Of a stretch of DNA of 64,000 bases, positions 33,733 to 46,289 are shown piece after piece. A program made the translations under genes and the position numbers. This DNA is from Oscarella lobularis. Taxonomy: Eukaryota; Porifera; Homoscleromorpha; Homosclerophorida; Oscarellidae. Each line of letters opens with the position of its first letter. The first letter of the stretch is position 1. The notes beneath the pieces were generated by a model, which was given only the letters and a program-made list of their open reading frames with translations, was not told where the DNA came from and made no database searches. The stretch lies in the NCBI RefSeq assembly GCF_947507565.1, contig NC_089180.1, positions 1,178,001 to 1,242,000 on the forward strand. The letters are read 5' to 3'.

Positions 33733-34262
33733 AATCATCACGCACATTCGCACGTACGCAACGCCGTTTCTAGCCGTTTCTCTCGACGCTCGAAGGGAGT
33801 CAAAGCTTTCTTCAGTTTTAATGCTTCTTTTTGTTCTAATAGACATTCGTTCGCACGTTTCGATCGCCTCAACGGATGCTTCTCAGACGAAGAGCGGCTC
33901 CGCGTCGTCTCAGAGACTTGGCAGGAGAGAATTACGGGCAGGCGAATCCTCGCAACGACGCTGCGCGCTCGTATTCTCCGATTCCAAGCGATTTCGTCTC
34001 GATGCGTTGCGCAAAACGACTCCGCCCCCTCATTTCGTCTGCCACGAGAACGCATCCGCTCGCCGGTAAGCAATCGCGCCCTAATCGCTTTTGTGCTTAC
34101 TCTCATGGAGTTTAAAACCGTTTTTCCTTCGGCATCGCGGGTCGCACGAGCACGTTTTCTAAAGGGGCCCCCTCCTCTTTCGTTCGGCTCCAATCGCGTG
34201 TCATGTACAGTTGCCGTGCGCTTTCGATGTGTGCTGTTATAATATAAACGTGTGCTAGCTCT
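33733..34262 (+). repeat. Gene-like GC-rich repeat, family member
   Basis: It opens with an ATG at 33730 and reaches a GCCGGTAAGC donor near 34060. An intron-like GC-rich part with GGGGCCCC follows near 34165. Long frames exist on both strands (218 and 179 codons), but neither shows a domain, and the arrangement matches the non-coding family at 3222 and 31579 in general layout. Confidence 0.4.
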
Positions 34263-34930
34263 TATGCTCGGGAACAAAGGAGAAGAAGGAACGTCTGTCT
34301 ATCTCTTTTGGCGGCATTCGCTACTAGGCGTGCGAAAGTCTATATCCACACTATTAGTAAGGTAGAGACTATATACACGTACTTCTTTTGCTGCTATTCT
34401 TTTGTTGCGTTTTGCCGAATGCTTTGGAATCTAGCCAGGGGATGGCTTATGCATCAAATGATTTTGTGCCGTCATCTCACACAGATTGGACAAACGTGAG
34501 GTAAACGGCTGTGGAGCATGATACGCGAAGTAGGTGGTCTTTCATTAGGCATTTGTTTTTTTCCTAGGGTTGATGGTGATGATGGAGCAGCCTTTTTAAA
34601 TCAATTGTTATTATCAGTGGCATCTCTCAGGCCTCTGGATGAAGAGAAGAAGACGTTTTAATGTAGCTATAGCTTTTTCTGCGGTAGAATGGGCGCATAA
34701 TACACAAACGAACGCGCGTGGCTCTTGCGCATCTACCGGGCAAGAGCTACGCAGCAAACGCAGTTTCCTAGTGCGCTAGTGCGCGAGAGCGCTTCTTTGG
34801 TAGCGCATTCGGAAGCTGATCCTCGCGCGGCGCTGCTCCCGCTCTAGCGCATTGGGGCTCGGGCGTGCGCTGCTCAACACACAGTAGCTAGGGCTGCGAA
34901 ATTTAGGCAGTAATGTGGTATTTTAAAATT
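34263..34930. other. No gene recognised
   Basis: Mixed sequence with a GC-rich patch rich in GCGC near 34740-34850. No coding or RNA feature could be supported. Confidence 0.4.
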
Positions 34931-35640
34931 TTATTTGAATAAAGGTCCCGGATGTAAAAATTGAAACAAAATTCCCTCTACAGCAGCTGCGTTCCTATGC
35001 GGGGAGAAGAGAGCAACATGGCTCCCCCTCCCCGCTTCGCTCACCTCCTCCCACATGTGTGAGAGGAGGTGAGCCCTGTGATCCTTGTCCTCCCCACGGC
35101 GTCTTCTTACGGCGCTCCTTGTCCTCTTCTCAACTCGCTCCCAGTAGAGGGGAGCGAGAAGGGACCTAACTTCTCCCCAGGTCCAAGAGGTGAGACATAC
35201 TCCCATGTCCCCAGGGCCGACTTTCACCCAAGCGGCAAGGAGGAGAGCGCATTAGACGAGTTAACCTCCAGCTCCCAAGGAGGTGGGATCACCCAATCAT
35301 CCCGCAGGTTAAGGCCTTCAGTATACCCCTTTAAGGCCCAAAGGGGGTACCCTCGCCACCGGGGCACGGGGGGAGTCATTAACCCAAGACCCGGGAGGAC
35401 CGCGATTTTGCCCACAGCGTCTTGCCCAAGTGGGGGATGGTAGTTATCACTCGTACCACCAAGAGTAGGGCCGCTCTATCGCCCCGGCAGAGGTGCGGCC
35501 GCTTTTCGCTCTCGGCCCGGAGGGATGGCTGCGTCTGGCCTCGTCGGATTGGGGGAACGACTACGCGACAAAACAAGTGAAGCGAGGAGTAATCAAAAAG
35601 CTTACATGGTGAAAGTAGGAAAGACTCCTGGAGCAAGGAC
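34931..35640. other. GC-rich block with a hairpin, unassigned
   Basis: Open frames occur on both strands with no recognisable domain. A hairpin at 35040-35073 has arms CTCACCTCCTC and GAGGAGGTGAG around CACATGTG. Composition differs sharply from the flanks, so this may be a repeat or a fragment from elsewhere. Confidence 0.35.
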
Positions 35641-37300
35641 GTCTTTGTTCACCAAAGGAAACTACAGTCTAGAAAAAAGAGGCTGATTAAGTATAGAACG
35701 TTATTTAAAGTTTCTCATGTGAGAGCATATACAAGGTCTGGAAAGGTAAACACTTGACTACACTTTTTCTGCGGTATCTTATCTACATTTTTTAAGTATA
35801 AATGTCTGTGTAAAAGCTAAAGTCCTTAGAAACACGCGTTCATTTTATCATGTACCTATAGGAAAGAATGTTGTGAGAAAGTTCCACGTTGAAGAGAAGC
35901 CCACACTCTGGCGAGTGACGCCTATAAAAAGAGAAGAAAACGTTCGCCTGCTCGGGGAAACGTCTCTGCGAGCCTCACTTGTGTAAGAAAAGCAAGAGTC
36001 GATGCGTGAACAACAAAATTATAGGCGATGAACTGCGAAACCCACGCGTGGGATGATCGAGAGGACCGGCCCTTTCCAAAACGCTTGCTAGCCGCTTGGA
36101 CACCTGGAAAAAAGTCTAGTGAAGCGAAAGAAAACGAGCGCGACTTTGATCGACCCAGGATTGCTCGCCAGGAAGTGGATTCGAAAACGTTGTGGGCACT
36201 TCAATGAAGCGTCGCCGGCACGCTTTAGCTAATTAGAGCTTTTCAGCGCTTGCGACGACGTAATCGGAGGCCGGGGAGGTGTTCTTTGTCACGATTAAGC
36301 AATGGATAGCGTATTTCGGTGCCAATCCCATTGCGGGGTCCCCTTAGCGAAAATGAGGCGTTGCGATGCTCACCGCTTCGTATCGAAACTTTCTTAAGTT
36401 CCGACGGCGAAAAGTGTTTGATCTACATCGTCGTCTGGCGAAAAACGGCCGAGGAAAGGAAAGAAACGTGCCTCGGGCTTTTGTAGATGAAATTTACCCC
36501 GGATATACACATAACACGTTACAGTTCGCATTCTTTGTGACCCAAGTAGACCAAAAAGTCGATCACGGATGTAACTCAGAGAGCACTGAAGCAGAAAGAA
36601 AGACAGCGGCTGCTTAAAGATAGGATCAATATGTTCTACCTTAGCCCTATAACTTTTTACTTCAATCTGAACAAGCTAGAAGGGTCAAGAAAGCAGAACA
36701 ACATTGTTTCTGTGTATACAGTATCTTAATTAAAGCAGCCGCGGCACGGCTTTCTTTCTGCAGACTGATCTAGCTTTACTGCAATAGATTTCTTATTTGC
36801 ATACGTAGGTGTCTTTCGTAATGTGAACTTACACTGCGCAGTAAAGAAACTTGAAGAAATCGGTCTTACTACGTAATTAAATTAAGCAATGGTTCCCATT
36901 GCTTTCGCGCGTGAGACGACGCATCTTCCAATGGATTCTCCAGGGCGGTGCCCTGTACTGCGACGCATTACTGACTCCGATCACTGCCTAGCTCTACTCA
37001 GCCTGAGTTACACACGGCACCGTTCGACTCTTCTTGAGAATCAACTTACGCAGAGGTGAAAATGATACATATAAAACGACCGTTTAGAAGACCGCTTAGT
37101 TTCTATTGAAAACGTATATGTAATAAATAGGCGGCAGCCTTGCGGTTTCAGTCCCCGCGACGGCGCGTGAAGTCCTACGTATAGAGCTGCGACAATGCAT
37201 CCCGCGAAATCGATCTCTACATGACTGGCACAGAGACGCGGAGCGGTCTGATACGATATCCGGCTCTAATCCCTTCCTCTTAATTAGACACAAAGGACTT
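35641..37300. other. No gene recognised
   Basis: Short frames only. CTATAAAAAG near 35930 could be a TATA-type promoter, but no gene was found to go with it. Confidence 0.35.
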
Positions 37301-37312
37301 CAAGCGAAACCA

Positions 37313-37626
37313 TGAACGCGTACGAAAACGTTGCCGTCGCCACGGACCAGGCGCTATGCTCGAAAATCGGAACCCACGTTCTCCGCGAGCTGAACGGCAC
37401 GGCGGCCGACGCCGCCGTCGCTCTCTCCCTCGGCGTCGTCAACTTCCAATCGTCGGGACACGACAGCGCGACGAAAGAATCGTCGTCAATCAACTTTCGA
37501 GAAAAGGCGCCAAAGGAAGTCAACGAGACGCTAATCGCCGAGGAACTCGCCCAACGACGAGGCCTAATAGTCGGTGTCCCGGGCGAACTCAAAGGACTCG
37601 ATGAGCGACAAGGAGGCAATTACTAA
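37313..37626 (+). pseudogene. Gamma-glutamyltransferase N-terminal fragment
   Basis: From the ATG at 37313, ENVAVATDQALCSKIGTHVL, then GTAADAAVALSLGVVNFQSS match the conserved start of the gamma-glutamyltransferase large chain (VATDxxLCSxIG..ILxxGGxAxDAAIA). NFREKAPKEV and GLIVGVPGELKGLDE follow, as in the family. GGT cleaves glutathione at the cell surface. The Gly-rich GGGFF stretch after QSSG is replaced by unrelated residues. The signal anchor, the rest of the large chain and the catalytic small chain with its Thr are absent. It is a short gene piece of about 104 codons. Confidence 0.75.
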
Positions 37627-37811
37627 TGTTGCTTCACGTCACGCCTAATTAAATGTGTGAATACATATGTATGTACTTGAATATGAAAGCCAACCCTTGT
37701 CTTCCCAATCATGACCAGCACGTGAAACTCTACCCTTCCGCTCGCGGTCATAGGCCAACTCAAAACCGCATGACGTAAAAACAAACGAATGAACATCCGC
37801 TTCATGCATTA

Positions 37812-37965
37812 AAACGCCGCTGCGTGCGAACAATGCACGCGTCTTTTTTCGCTTGGCGCTTTTGTTTGCTGCTTTTTGCGGCAATGCCGCAGATACTAGA
37901 CATTGGAAAACGCTTTTTAAGTATTGCACTCGACTCTCGTGGATTGGTCGAGCATGTAATAAGGT
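37812..37965 (+). pseudogene. Decayed 5' end of a receptor like the one at 38048
   Basis: The DNA CGCCGCTGCGTGCGAACAAT, then ATGCACGC, then CTTGGCGCTTTTGTTTGCTG repeats, with changes, the start of the kelch kinase gene 230 bp downstream. It translates as MHASFFAWRFCLLLFAAM against MHSAVHRWALWFIAFCSN there. Homology fades after about 150 bp. It is the remnant of a tandem paralog. Confidence 0.75.
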
Positions 37966-38047
37966 TTCAGTAAGTGCCACATGACGCGTAAAGAAAACCA
38001 TAGAACATCTGCATATATATTGCATTCTACGCCGCTGCGCACGAACA

Positions 38048-41000
38048 ATGCACTCGGCTGTTCATCGCTGGGCGCTTTGGTTTATTGCTTTTTGCAGCAA
38101 TGCCGAAGGTATAGGACACTGGAAAAAGGTTCTTAGTGAAGACATTAGCTGGAGCCGAAATTGGCCAACACATAGCCGAGAGTGCGACCACGTTCTCGCA
38201 GGGCCAGAGTCATCTATCTCGACATATCGTCGAAACGAAGCATTCCCACTAGCAAAAAGTCGTCTACTATTCGTCGATTGCACGGGAAATACGTGGACTT
38301 ACTCAATGGGGACAGGGACATGGACGAAGCTTTTCACGAATACAAACTACACTGAACCAGCGTCTTCATTCGATCATTTAGTCTCATTCTCAATGACCAC
38401 TATTTGCGAAACTCAAGTCGTACTGCATGGCGGACTTTATATTGTTGCGAATGTTAATGGCTTCTTACACAGACATGTATATTCAAACACCACGTGGTTG
38501 TTCAACGGCGTAGACGAAAAGTGGGTGGTTCTTCAAACTAACGACGAAGTCTCTCCGCCAAGCAAAGAACACAGGGCTTTCGCGTTTCATCAGGAAAAAA
38601 GCCCGTGCTCATGTAAAGATTCAATATTGATGTACGGGGACGAATTGTGGGAACTTCGATGCGTAGAGGAAGAAAATGAGAGAAACTTTAGCTACCGATG
38701 GATAAAATTTGAAGAAAAATTGCCAATGTCGCTAAGATCAAATATTAGTGCGTCGCGGGTATACGGCTTTTCCGTGAACGAAAGTCACATTTGTTGGCTC
38801 GCGATGCACGCAAAAAGAATGTCGATTTTTGAGTTATCGACGGCCAGGTGGTACGAAAAAACGATCCTTGTTGACAAAGCTTGTCTAAATGACACCATTG
38901 AAACAGGAACCTACGTAAAAAAACTTCAGCTTCTTATTTTCTCTTTACTCGGACATCAAGTTGGACTGTACAATGCAACAGAAAATCGTATTGATTGCGT
39001 GTACACAAATGTGAGAACGCTAAATGAGGCACTTGGCATTATCCTGCTTAGAGATACAATTGTTATTCCGACGTTTCATGGGCGAGAGAGAGATCTTCAA
39101 TTATGGATACCCAGCACACACAACGTGTCAACCTTTCTGAAAATAACACAAAAATATCGACCTCGATTGAAATGGGAGTTTCGCAGAGCCGAGTACAATA
39201 ATAGATTTCCTTGCTCGAAATTCGGCATATCTAATCCATCACTGGCTCTAATTAGAACCGAAGATTCGGTTTTATATCAAGTGGAAAGCTATATCTCTGT
39301 AACTGTGCGTATGTGGAGGCTGGAGATCGACACTCTTATGTGGACGTTGTATGATCCAGACCTGACGCCCCCTAGCGATCTATATGCGGCATTTTCAGCA
39401 ACGGTGAATGAGTGCGTGGCATACTATAATACAAAAAATAGACGTCTTTGGATTTACTCTACAAATCGACGGCAATGGTCAAAAGTTGTCTCTCGAGGAC
39501 TGGCACCTCAACATAGCAAGTCTTTCACGACGATGAATTCGATGTCTAATGGATCGCTGCTTATTTACGGCGGCATTGTCAACAAACCTAACTCCTTATG
39601 GATGGCTACGATCAACGACAATGTCGTACCTATGACGGCAACGTGGAAACGACTTTGCTGCGATGACGACAAGAAGGAAAAGCATCCAAATCACTGGACA
39701 AGCACATTCTGGAATGACACTTTTAATCATGCTTCATCTCATCATCAAAAAGTAACAATGTTGATCCCTTTTTTTATTCTACCAAGGAATTACAGCTGGG
39801 ATATCTATTTCACAGAAATTGGCAGAGGGGATTCAAAGTTGCACAGGAAAAACATGTCTTGGGGATCACAACGATACTATACACACGACTGGCATCCAAC
39901 GGCATTTGGACGCATTGCTGTCACTGTAGACCAAATGGACAACACAATGATTATGGCAGATCTTAAGCGGAATGAATACATTATGTTAGAAGGATACTCA
40001 AGTATGTTTCCGAAAAGATCACACGACTTCTTTAGCGATTATCGAATAGTCAGTAGCAAAAACTCATTGCTCTATTTAGAATATCATTTTGACGAAAACT
40101 GCTTATTTCCCACGAACTTGTACATCTTGGACCTGAAGAGGTGCCCCCCGGGAATGTACAGTTCGGATTTCAGTCTCTATCCATGTCGCCCATGTCCAAG
40201 AGGGCAGTACAGCGATCGAGGCGGTTCCACTCACTGTACCGATTGTCCACCAGGTCTTGTAACAAGCTCGAAGGGCTCAACATCTGCTCGGAATTGTACA
40301 TGTGCGATCGACACTTGCATTCACGGACAATGCATCATTCAAAGCGACAATACGACAGTCTGCATTTGCGATGCTGGATTCAGTGGAAAAGCCTGCGCAA
40401 CACCGACTTCCTATCTAATCGGTAAGGGAGTAGTAGTCGGAGTTCTACTTATTGTTGCATTCTATTACGGCATCAAACGCGTCAATAAACATAAAAGAGA
40501 AGCGAACTACACCAGAGTCGAACTCGAGATAGCCGAGCGAACTGTCGCGGAGCTTTCGAATATATGGTCAGTGGACAACGACAAATTCGACTTTCGACAA
40601 AGAATTGGAAAAGGATCGTTTGGCGACGTGTGGACCGCCGAATATCGAGATCAAATCGTTGCCGTCAAAGTTCTCAAGATTAAAGCCGAAGATTGCACGG
40701 ACGAACAACTGCAAGATTTTCGAGACGAAAGCGAATTACTTCGATCAATTTTCCACGCCAATAGCGTTCGTTTCATAGGCACCGGAAAAACGGCTGATAG
40801 CAAACCGTTCATCGTTTTGGAATACATGGAACGAGGCTCGGTGCGAAACGAGTTATAGACAACGAGTACGCCGATCATCAAATGGAACTCGCGCTTCAAG
40901 TCAAGTACGCCCTACATGCGGCGAAAGGAATGCGTCATCTGCACAGCATCGATGGAATGCATCGCGATCTCAAGTGCGATAACCTTCTCATCAATGTCAA

Positions 41001-41415
41001 CGGAATCGTCAAAGTCGCCGATTTGGGTTGCACTAAAATCGCACCGAAGATCGACAATAACAGCGGTGAGAGCGTTGAAGGTTCGCGCGCCGTGGGTACG
41101 GCACTTTTCAGGGCTCCCGAAATATTTTGCGGCGAGGCTTACAACGGCGCGGTCGACGTCTACAGCTACGGAATTACGCTGTGGGAAATCATGACAGCTA
41201 AGCATCCGTATTTCGAAAAATTAAATCGAGGAATGATGGCCGGGGAGATTTTGGAACAAGTCGTTCGCTGCGATCTAAGACCAGAGTATCCTGTTCTCTG
41301 TAACAACGATTTGAAAAAAGTGGCCGAATCGTGCTGGAATGGGAATCCGTTGGTACGACCTACGTTCGAAGATATCGTTCAAACGCTCAAAGGAATCTGG
41401 TTGACAATACGGTAA
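38048..41415 (+). CDS. Kelch-EGF receptor with TKL-type kinase
   Basis: One unbroken exon of about 3.3 kb. It has a signal peptide (MHSAVHRWALWFIAFCSNAE). Residues ~40-690 form a large extracellular kelch-like region (repeated LLIYGG and W/Y..W patterns). A GCC2/GCC3-type Cys-rich module follows (PPGMYSSDFSLYPCRPCPRG), then an EGF module (CTCAIDTCIHGQ, then VCICDAGFSGKAC). The TM helix is VVVGVLLIVAFYYGI. The kinase has GKGSFGDVW, VAVKVLK, MHRDLKCDNLLI, VADLGCTK, then GTALFRAPEIF and WEIMTAKHPYF. The catalytic loop HRDLKxxN and LWEIMT point to a TKL-type receptor kinase, not the HRDLAARN of tyrosine kinases. DLG replaces DFG. A one-base frame change near 40845 splits the kinase; the frame reopens as VIDNEYADHQ. 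The lack of introns contrasts with its neighbours and suggests a retro-copied origin. Confidence 0.85.
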
Positions 41416-42660
41416 AAAACGTTAATCCTATGGAGATCTTAAAAGCTGAGATGGTTCGTTCAGTGCTGATGTGATGTGATGTGATACTTGGATCAAAAGG
41501 AGAACAATGGGAAACGTTGATGAAGGAAATAGATAGTATGTACTTGTTCTCTTCATCTTTGTTCGTGTCATTTATGTGCTCACAAATGTCCTCACTAGCT
41601 AGTGACACTGCTGTAGTTAGGCAAATAGAATCTCAACTAGGGTAGGATCTCTTGAACGTTGTAACTTGTTAGGTACAGAATCTGGTCTACTGAGAGTCAT
41701 GAAATAGATGAAGAATATGGAATGCACTTGCACCGTGTCGTTGTTTGTTTTTAGTTGATACCTTACGTCTGCACCCGTCCGTGTTATATTGCACCTTAGA
41801 AGAATGGTCTAGCTAGAACTTGAGACTGTAGAACCGTCTGTCATTGATTGACGTTGTACGCAATAGATCATTGAGTCAGAGAGCTCAGGATTGTAGACTG
41901 GGAGGATGTGGTACAAGTAAGCTAGGCGCAACGCGTCCAAGCAGCGCCAAGAGTATGGAAAAGTCTCGCGTTTCTTCTGCCCAGTCTACTTATGGACCCC
42001 GGTGCGAACCTGACGTCTTCTCTTCATCTTTGCTATCTTCTCTATCCTCAGTGCTTACATAGGCGACGTTTCCAACGCGACCGTGTGGCGTCGCCTTCGC
42101 GACGATCGACGAGACTCCTTGGAGAGACTATGTGAAGTGGGTAAGGAGTGTGCATTGTGTTCTACGCTCAACCTTACGCTTGTATAGCTCCATTGCATGA
42201 GTGCAGCTGCTCTGACCGTGGAGTTTCGACGAACTTTCGCTTTCAATCACGTGGTACAAGAAACCCGGACAACGAGTGGAAACCCATGTGATAAAGGAAA
42301 TAATGTGCTTCTCATGTAAAACAATCACATAGACGGCATTCACATGCACCGCGAACCTTCCGATGGACGTCGTACTATGTACGTAATACTTAGGTTATTG
42401 GGGAACGGAGGGGCGCGAGTTATTGCCCGAGGCGAAATCATAATCCACGACCATAAGTCGTCATCAACGTGACTCTCGATCACTGATCGAGAGGCGAACA
42501 CATTCAAATCCGTCGCTACCCCTCGTCGCTACATGATACTTCTAGGTCACACCTAATACTGTAACTAGCGGAAGTTAATGCCTTTGAAAACGAAAGCTTG
42601 GGTGCAACGTCTTTCCAGATTGGTGATATCATCTTTGCCAATTTATTGCACTGTTCTTGC
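41416..42660. other. No gene recognised
   Basis: This is downstream DNA of the kinase gene. A small TGATG repeat lies near 41467. No exon structure was found on either strand. Confidence 0.4.
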
Positions 42661-42669
42661 GTCACTTTA

Positions 42670-45591
42670 TTCTTTCGTGTTGAAAGGAGAAATTTGAATA
42701 GTAACTTCTAATAAGACAAAACAACGCATACCTGCGGATTCTACTGGCATGCTCTCGTAGCCGTCTGAGTCCGGGTTTAGGCAGCCACTGGGAAAAATCC
42801 CGCTGTTTCGGCCTTCACTACTGCTGTAGCCAATTCCGTTCCGAGAATTACCCGAACTGTTTCCACTACTAGGACTCGAATAAACGCTTAAAGTGTCAGG
42901 ATCCCAAGGCATGACCTTCGTAGCGCTGTGAAGAATTTGTCTCTACTATTATTTGTCCTATATCCACCGATGTAGTCAAATCGGTTTCGTAAGCGCTCAT
43001 GTTAAATTGTAACGTAGTCATTCCTGCATTAGCTGAGTCGATGTCAGAGGCTTTTCTTAAAAGAAAACTCCTCGTTGGTCCAAGAAACGATCCTCTGGGA
43101 CACTTTATTACAGTATTCCTGGCTTCGACTGTAAAAGCGGCCTTTCCTGACGCTTTCCATTCGTCATCACATTCTAATGCAATTTCCATTTTATTCCAAG
43201 ACTCTTCCCACGTACAGAAAGACGTCTTCAAGAAGCACTCGTTGTTCTCCTTCACATGATAAATCTTGAGGGCGCGAAGAATGTCCGGGTGAGCGCACGA
43301 CAGCGCTATTGTGACGCCGAATTTTGAAGCACTGCCACTACTGCGAAATACGGAGAAGGCGACGTTGCACGGACCTTCTGACCAACTGCAGAGTTCGCAG
43401 AATGACAACGCTTGAATTTCTAAGAACTCTTCTTTAAGAAAATACTTCATATCCAAAAAGGTAAATTCGGCTTTCGTTTCGCTCAGCTCCCCAACATATT
43501 CTAAAGCCGTGTCAGATCTGAATTTCTTCGAATAAGTTTTGAATCAACACTACGGCTGCCGGCAACGTGATAGGAGCTCCGTATTAGTACGGGACGATCA
43601 AACATTATGCCATGTGGTAGCAGCTCTAGTAGACTAACAAAACGGCCTTTGACTGGTTCTGATGAAATGAAAAGAGAAATTGTTATTGTCACACGCTCCC
43701 CTTGCAAAGCGTCGCGAGGAAATTCAATCAAAATGCCATAATTCGCCAAATTTATGCTTCCACCGTTTGATTTACTAATTTCCATAGAAGCCGACTCTTC
43801 TAATTTTAAACTTAGCTTTGTCGATTCAACAAACAATTCGAAGGTGCCGCAGGGATGAGAAGCGTACCTAATAGCAAATGGGCTTGGAGTCGCATAATTC
43901 TTCTGCCTCACACTACGGCTCATCGCAGTCTACAGGTAAATTTGTTTTTGATGACGTCAAACCGCAACTTTTCTGACACAATCGAGGTTGCTATTTCCAT
44001 ACAATGACTATAGTGACTGCTATTATGATGAATATCATGACGGTGATGGTGCAGCCCGCTACGATCTATGTACTGCTAACTTGTAAAGAAACACTGCCAA
44101 TCTCAGAAGCCCAGGTGGAATTTCAGCAGCATAGCTACTACCGGTATATGGCGGTAATGATCTTGAACGAGAAAAATGGGTGATGTTACTGTCGACGTTA
44201 CTCGATGACTTGAGGAAGTCTAATAAAGCAGTAGGATTCAGAGAAGGGTTCGATATTTTGACGCCACTAGCGTTTATATTATTACCTTCAAGAACAGTGA
44301 CAAAAAAGCTGTTGGAATAAACATTGTCACCGACGACGATGCTGAACGTATAAAGACCACTATCGGCTTTCTTTGCGTTGTACAGGCGATATTTAAAGTT
44401 TTTTTGCGACGTTTAGCGTTATCCCTGTTCGCCGAAGCAGCTCTGTCTCGCCTCGCTTCCAAACAAAGCTCACTGTGACTTTGCACTTAGAACAGTATAA
44501 ACGACATAAAAACTTTGTAGATTTTCCTTCAAACAAAGTCAAATTATTCTGCCCAGATAGAAATGTTGTAGATTCTAGACAAAAAATCGTCATTAGAGAC
44601 GTCACTGCGCGTTGTATATAAAACGTACCTTTCCAACACAGGCGCTTCGTCACATCTCTGCTTGAATGACAGTGCGAAGCAAATTTCGAGCAATAGCGAT
44701 TGCTTGTCAATACAGTATTTGGAACGAATTCAAGGGAGAAATCCGTAAGAAGTCTCTGCTAGTAAACTTCTCTTGCGGTGTATCAATAACGGAAGCTTCT
44801 TCCAGTAGGAGTGGGCACTGTTGAAGAGACGTCGCCGGCGTGTAAGACAGACTGGAACGTACAAGAATCTTTCAAACAGAACGTAAATTTGTCCCTTCAA
44901 ATCACGAAAAACAGTTGAGAAATCTAAGATATGTATCAATACTACTAAAAGATCATACTGGCCACTTACCCAAGTGCAGGCTATCTCTGATTCGACGACA
45001 GGAATAGTAAAAGGACGATCTCTTTAAAACGCCCACAGCCGTAATTTTAACAAAAGAACTCACGCAAAAGCCAGGGAAAGGAAGAGAAATGGTGGTTGAA
45101 TAGATGATGCTTTAGGGTTGCCAAGACCAAACAGAAATAGATTCATCAATAAGCCTTCTTGAGCCGTTTGTGAATCTCAGATAGTAGGACATCGTATAGA
45201 AATCTATTCGTTCTCTTTCTTGATAGTAAAGTTCTCGTAATACAAACGTCCGCAGGCTGACCAATCCATGACCTTTTGGTGACTGGCTACAATGACCCAG
45301 AGGAGGGACTAGAAATGACTGATGTAAATTTTTGCACAATGCAGCCCGCAATTAATTAAGCCCCGTACGACTTACTTGTCACAATGAGAGTAAATCTGAA
45401 TTTCCGGGTAGCAACTCCAGCCCCAGACGGTTGCAGGAAAAAAAATACTTTCCAGCATCACTAAGCTTTATATTGGACAACTTCAAAAATGACGCCTGTT
45501 TTCCTTTGTTCAAAACATGGGTGCTGTTTTGCAAAAATGTGTCGCCCAAAAGAACCACCACGCCGTCACAGAACCAGGATATTTGAACCAT
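42670..45591 (-). CDS. Ig-TM-ZU5-UPA receptor (UNC5-related layout)
   Basis: Reading leftwards: Ig-like exons at about 45591-45379 (WFCDGVVVLLGDTF, then SNIKLSDAGKYFFSCNRLG) and 44580-44290 (LFEGKSTKFLCRLYC, then ADSGLYTFSIVVGD). A membrane helix follows at about 44075-44000 (VAGCTITVMIFIIIAVTIVI). Then comes a ZU5 domain at 43923-43501 (GGSINLANYGILIEFPRDAL, then LLPHGIMFDRPVLI), a UPA-like domain at 43456-42896 (HPDILRALKIYHVKENNE), and a Ser/Tyr-rich tail with a YESMP motif. ZU5 plus UPA occurs in UNC5 netrin receptors, ankyrins and PIDD. No death domain was found at the C-terminus. The N-terminal signal exon was not located, and some exon joins are uncertain. Confidence 0.7.
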
Positions 45592-45706
45592 ATTCGAAAC
45601 GTTTTTTTGCCTCCTTCATAGGCATGAAACCTCCTTCCTTTGCCCCTTGTTGTGATCATATATCACTTCCAGACCTCCTATGCCGCCGGGCGCCTGATTA
45701 AGCAAA

Positions 45707-45916
45707 ATGGCGAGCCATTACAAAGATCTCACCAGTATCCTCGAAGGTCTTCACGCTTTTCGTGGTCGTCTCGCACAAGCCGACAAGAAGAACCAAGACC
45801 AAAAGCCAAAGAGACAAGCAGTGGCGGGCCTAATTAAAGAACATACACAAAGATTACCAAAGTTAGCTATACGCCAGCCTTCTTTACAACATTCCGGCAA
45901 CAACAGAGTAATTTAA
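45707..45916 (+). CDS. Small basic ORF, 69 codons, uncertain
   Basis: It begins AAAATGGCGAGCC, a good start context, and encodes a hydrophilic, Lys/Gln-rich helix-like peptide (KDLTSILEGLHAFRGRLAQA). No family is recognised. It could be a first exon. Confidence 0.25.
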   Translation: MASHYKDLTSILEGLHAFRGRLAQADKKNQDQKPKRQAVAGLIKEHTQRLPKLAIRQPSLQHSGNNRVI

Positions 45917-46289
45917 TACGTTCGGTGTGGATTGAAACAGCGCCAACTGTGTATATTATTATTGTTATAAGATAATGTTGCTCACGCAAATTGTTGCAAA
46001 TTGCAAACGACGTGGGATATCAGGTAGAGAGACAGCATTTATTTTGAGCCCCGCACCGAAAGGTCGCGATGAGACGCCACGCCCCAAACACTTCATAAAC
46101 CAGTACTGTAAGACCGGTACAGTTAATTATTCAAATCAACACGTGATGGGTTTTAATTCGGATTAACGAACTAAAGCATTTCATATTGCTATTTGAGTAT
46201 ACTTGCACTACTATGACGCACGCTGAAGTTAAATGAAGACCTACTATGTTACGGAAAGACTTAGTACATTACTATTTTCAATGGCAAGT

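Noticed and set aside
33738-34277. Overlapping frames of 179 and 218 codons on opposite strands
   Set aside because: Neither shows a domain, and the layout matches the non-coding gene-like repeat family.
34931-35640. Possible tRNA-derived SINE
   Set aside because: No A-box/B-box pair or poly(A) tail could be found by eye.
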